Origin: Dyadobacter linearis
Lineage (GTDB): Bacteria > Bacteroidota > Bacteroidia > Cytophagales > Spirosomataceae
Direction of reading: 5' to 3'
NCBI RefSeq assembly: GCF_907165045.1
Contig: NZ_CAJRAU010000004.1
Span: 434,001-498,000, forward strand
DNA: 64,000 nt
In this document: in pieces, positions 62,156 through 64,000 of the stretch
How the letters are laid out: every line of letters begins with the position of its first letter
Position numbering within the stretch: position 1 is the first letter of the stretch
Program-made: the position numbers and the translations under genes
Notes under the pieces: generated by a model
Seen by the model: only the letters and a program-made list of their open reading frames with translations
What the model was told of the DNA's origin: nothing
The model's database searches: none

Positions 62156-62629
62156 ATGATCAGTCTACCTGTCGGCGACGCCCTGTTTAATTACCGCGTT
62201 GCGGGAGTTGCCGTTTTGAACGGAAAGCTACTTCTACACAAAACTCCCTCCGACAAATTTTGGAGCCTGCCGGGCGGAAGAGCCGAGATTTTCGAATTTT
62301 CAAATGATACCCTCGCGCGCGAAATGCAGGAGGAAACCGGGTTAAAAGTCGCAGTCGGCGAGCTGATCTGGATATCTGAAAACTTTTTTGTCTACAACGG
62401 GACGCGGTACCATGAACTCGGTTTCTATTATCTGATGGAAATTCAGGGCCTGACCGATCAGTCCGATTTCGTCGGTGCGGAGGGGCAGGACGAGCTGCTG
62501 TTCAAATGGATTGATGTGGAAGAGCTGAAATTCAATCGCATTTATCCGGAATTTGTGGCAGAAGAACTTTCAAAATCACCGCTTGAACACAGGCATTTCA
62601 CCTCCGGTTTTATTGATTTGGACAAATAA
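62156..62629 (+). CDS. NUDIX hydrolase
   Basis: 157 residues. A complete Nudix box is present: GGRAEIFEFSNDTLAREMQ then EETGL, fitting Gx5Ex7REUxEExGU with no substitution. It hydrolyses a nucleoside diphosphate linked to another moiety; the specific substrate is unclear. It sits 29 bases after the LacI-type gene and 43 before the aminotransferase gene, all on the plus strand. Confidence 0.9.
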   Translation: MISLPVGDALFNYRVAGVAVLNGKLLLHKTPSDKFWSLPGGRAEIFEFSNDTLAREMQEETGLKVAVGELIWISENFFVYNGTRYHELGFYYLMEIQGLTDQSDFVGAEGQDELLFKWIDVEELKFNRIYPEFVAEELSKSPLEHRHFTSGFIDLDK

Positions 62630-62672
62630 AGTCTAGCTTACCTGCCGAAACTTCACTCCAAAATACGATACA

Positions 62673-63833
62673 ATGCATTTCACTTCCGGGCTGAAATCCA
62701 AACTGCCCCATATAGGAACGACGATTTTTACCAGAATGTCCAAGCTCGCCGAGGAGCACCGCGCGCTGAACCTGTCGCAGGGTTTCCCCGAGTTCGACTG
62801 CTCACCCGATTTACAGCGATTGGTTGATAAATATATCAGGTCTGGGAAAAATCAATATGCGCCGATGGCGGGCGTAATGCCTCTTCGTGAGGCTATTGCG
62901 AAGAAAACGTTTGAGCTAACCGGCAGGGAATATCATCCCGAAACAGAAGTTACAATCACCAGCGGCGCTACCGAAGCTTTGTATGTGGCGATCACGACGG
63001 TCGTCAATCCTGGCGATGAGGTGATCGTTTTTGAACCTGCGTATGATAGTTACGTTCCTGCGATCGAGTTGAGTGGCGGTATTCCGGTGTTTGTTACGCT
63101 CGATCCGCAATATGATTCCATTGACTGGCAGCTGGTTGCAACTAAGATCACTAAGAAAACGGTCGCCATATTAGTCAATACGCCGCACAATCCAACTGGT
63201 AATGTATTCACAGCGAGCGACATACAAAGTTTAGCTAAGTTAGCCGAAGACCACAATCTGTACGTGATCAGCGACGAGGTTTACGAGCATATTATCTTCG
63301 ACGGCCGGGCGCACGTTTCTGCGGCTTCAATTCCTTCACTTGCTTCGCGTACTTTTCTTTGTGGTTCTTTTGGCAAAACATTTCACACTACCGGCTGGAA
63401 ATTGGGCTATTTCCTGGCACCAGCTGCATTAACTGCGGAATTTCGTAAAATCCACCAGTTTCTGGTTTTCAGTGTGGTAACCCCATTTCAGTTTGCAGTG
63501 GCAGAATACCTTTCGGAGCCGGAGCATTATTTAAGATTATCTGATTTTTACCAACAGAAAAGAGACCTGTTTTTGAAGGCTGTGGAAGGTATTGGATTTA
63601 TAACAAAACCTTCGGGAGGCACTTTCTTTCAAAATCTCTCTTATCAGAATTTGTCCGACGAAAACGACGTAGCTCTTGCGGAGCGGCTGACAAGGGAGTT
63701 CAAAGTAGCGTCTATCCCGGTATCTGCATTTTACAGTCAAACGGTTGACTACAAGACGCTAAGGTTCTGTTTTGCGAAAAATGACGATACGCTGTTGAAG
63801 GGAGCCGAATATTTGCAGGGTGTGATTTGGTAG
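62673..63833 (+). CDS. PLP-dependent aminotransferase, methionine aminotransferase (YbdL)-like
   Basis: 386 residues, class I/II fold. N-terminal LNLSQGFPEFDCSP and QYAPMAGVMPLREAIAKKTF are typical of YbdL/kynurenine-aminotransferase-like enzymes. TSGATEALYVAI, LVNTPHNPTGNVF and VISDEVYEHIIFDG give the PLP-binding Asn and Asp/Tyr, and the Schiff-base Lys is in CGSFGKTFHTTGWKLGYF; the C-terminal Arg is in LRFCFAKND. Likely transaminates methionine, aromatic amino acids or glutamine with 2-oxoacids. Confidence 0.91.
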   Translation: MHFTSGLKSKLPHIGTTIFTRMSKLAEEHRALNLSQGFPEFDCSPDLQRLVDKYIRSGKNQYAPMAGVMPLREAIAKKTFELTGREYHPETEVTITSGATEALYVAITTVVNPGDEVIVFEPAYDSYVPAIELSGGIPVFVTLDPQYDSIDWQLVATKITKKTVAILVNTPHNPTGNVFTASDIQSLAKLAEDHNLYVISDEVYEHIIFDGRAHVSAASIPSLASRTFLCGSFGKTFHTTGWKLGYFLAPAALTAEFRKIHQFLVFSVVTPFQFAVAEYLSEPEHYLRLSDFYQQKRDLFLKAVEGIGFITKPSGGTFFQNLSYQNLSDENDVALAERLTREFKVASIPVSAFYSQTVDYKTLRFCFAKNDDTLLKGAEYLQGVIW

Positions 63834-63874
63834 CCCGGAAAAAAGTCGTACATTGGTGTGACAATATTCGGATT

Positions 63875-64000
63875 ATGAAAAAGATCTCCTATGATAAGCT
63901 CGATGAAGGCACGCCGCTGCGGATTGCGGCCGAGCCCGAGGTACTGTACCTGGCGCACCGAACCAGGCAAGGGTTTTCAACTGGTCAGTTTCAGCAACTC
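63875..64000 (+). CDS. N-terminal fragment of a gene running off the window
   Basis: 42 codons are visible from the ATG at 63875 (MKKISYDKLDEGTPLRIAAE...) with no stop before the window end. The segment LAHRTRQGFSTGQFQQL resembles the start of Bacteroidota Xre/MbcA/ParS-type antitoxins of RES-Xre modules, which often have an R-x-G-[FLI]-S core before the HTH. That is a guess from a short stretch; the rest of the gene is not visible. Confidence 0.6.
   Translation, partial: MKKISYDKLDEGTPLRIAAEPEVLYLAHRTRQGFSTGQFQQL

Noticed and set aside
1..64000. CRISPR arrays, tRNA/rRNA genes, insertion sequences or prophage
   Set aside because: No spaced repeats, cloverleaf or rRNA-like sequence, transposase, integrase or phage protein was found.

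Overview
All calls were made by reading the sequence and translations by eye; no database or alignment was run. The window looks like chromosomal DNA of a Bacteroidota member, most likely Cytophagales (Spirosomataceae/Dyadobacter-like). Reasons: a type IX secretion sorting tail, families typical of that phylum (DUF3109, DUF2911, DUF5618-like, Tat-exported Gfo/Idh plus TIM-barrel pairs, EboA), starts mostly without Shine-Dalgarno sequences, and TTG-N19-TAnnTTTG promoters. No tRNA, rRNA, CRISPR array, insertion sequence or prophage was seen. Coding density is high.

Layout. 1-2.3 kb: solute:sodium symporter and a small secreted protein. 2.3-9.4 kb (minus): alkyltransferase-like DNA repair protein with DUF3109, LysM lytic transglycosylase, O-methyltransferase, then nucleotide-sugar genes rfbA-rfbB-galE. 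9.6-13.6 kb: transglutaminase-like protein, phosphopantetheinyl transferase (minus), WD40 protein, DivIVA-like coiled-coil protein, folB, closed by a 22-bp-stem bidirectional terminator. 13.6-16.1 kb (minus): saccharopine dehydrogenase family enzyme and a PQQ-type sugar dehydrogenase lipoprotein. 16.1-22.6 kb (minus): a complete six-gene ebo operon (eboA to eboF), the most interesting system here. 22.8-25.6 kb (minus): MgtC family protein, a DUF5618-like/small-protein pair, an aminopeptidase P. 25.7-31.3 kb: subtilase, Na+/H+ antiporter, exported oxidoreductase/isomerase pair. 31.4-36.1 kb: Crp/Fnr regulator, lineage-specific envelope proteins, a fused SpmA-SpmB-like protein, with TTGCATT palindromes in two intergenic gaps. 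36.2-39.2 kb: TolC and membrane-fusion protein without a pump gene.

39.5-64 kb: gpsA, sialidase-like lipoprotein, DEAD-box helicase, beta-lactamase-fold hydrolase, DUF2911, a second PQQ-type dehydrogenase; a TetR/SDR/DUF2798 unit with two matching palindromic operators; fabF; HAD phosphatase; RarD-like transporter; a methyltransferase/UbiA-like pair; M28 and M17 peptidases; ATP-grasp enzyme; YhcG-type nuclease; uxaB divergent from a LacI regulator with a candidate operator between; NUDIX hydrolase; aminotransferase; and a gene cut by the window end.

The ebo genes overlap or nearly abut (11 nt overlap, 1 nt gap, 28 nt gap, TAATG, 8 nt overlap), so they are very probably one transcript. They encode an EboA-domain protein, TatD-like metal hydrolase, UbiA-like membrane prenyltransferase, dehydroquinate-synthase-like cyclase, TIM-barrel isomerase-like protein and alkaline-phosphatase-fold protein. 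This looks like a small pathway making or moving an unknown, possibly prenylated cyclitol-type metabolite. Four convergent gene pairs elsewhere share palindromic stop codons (TTAA three times, CTAG once), leaving no room for intergenic terminators.
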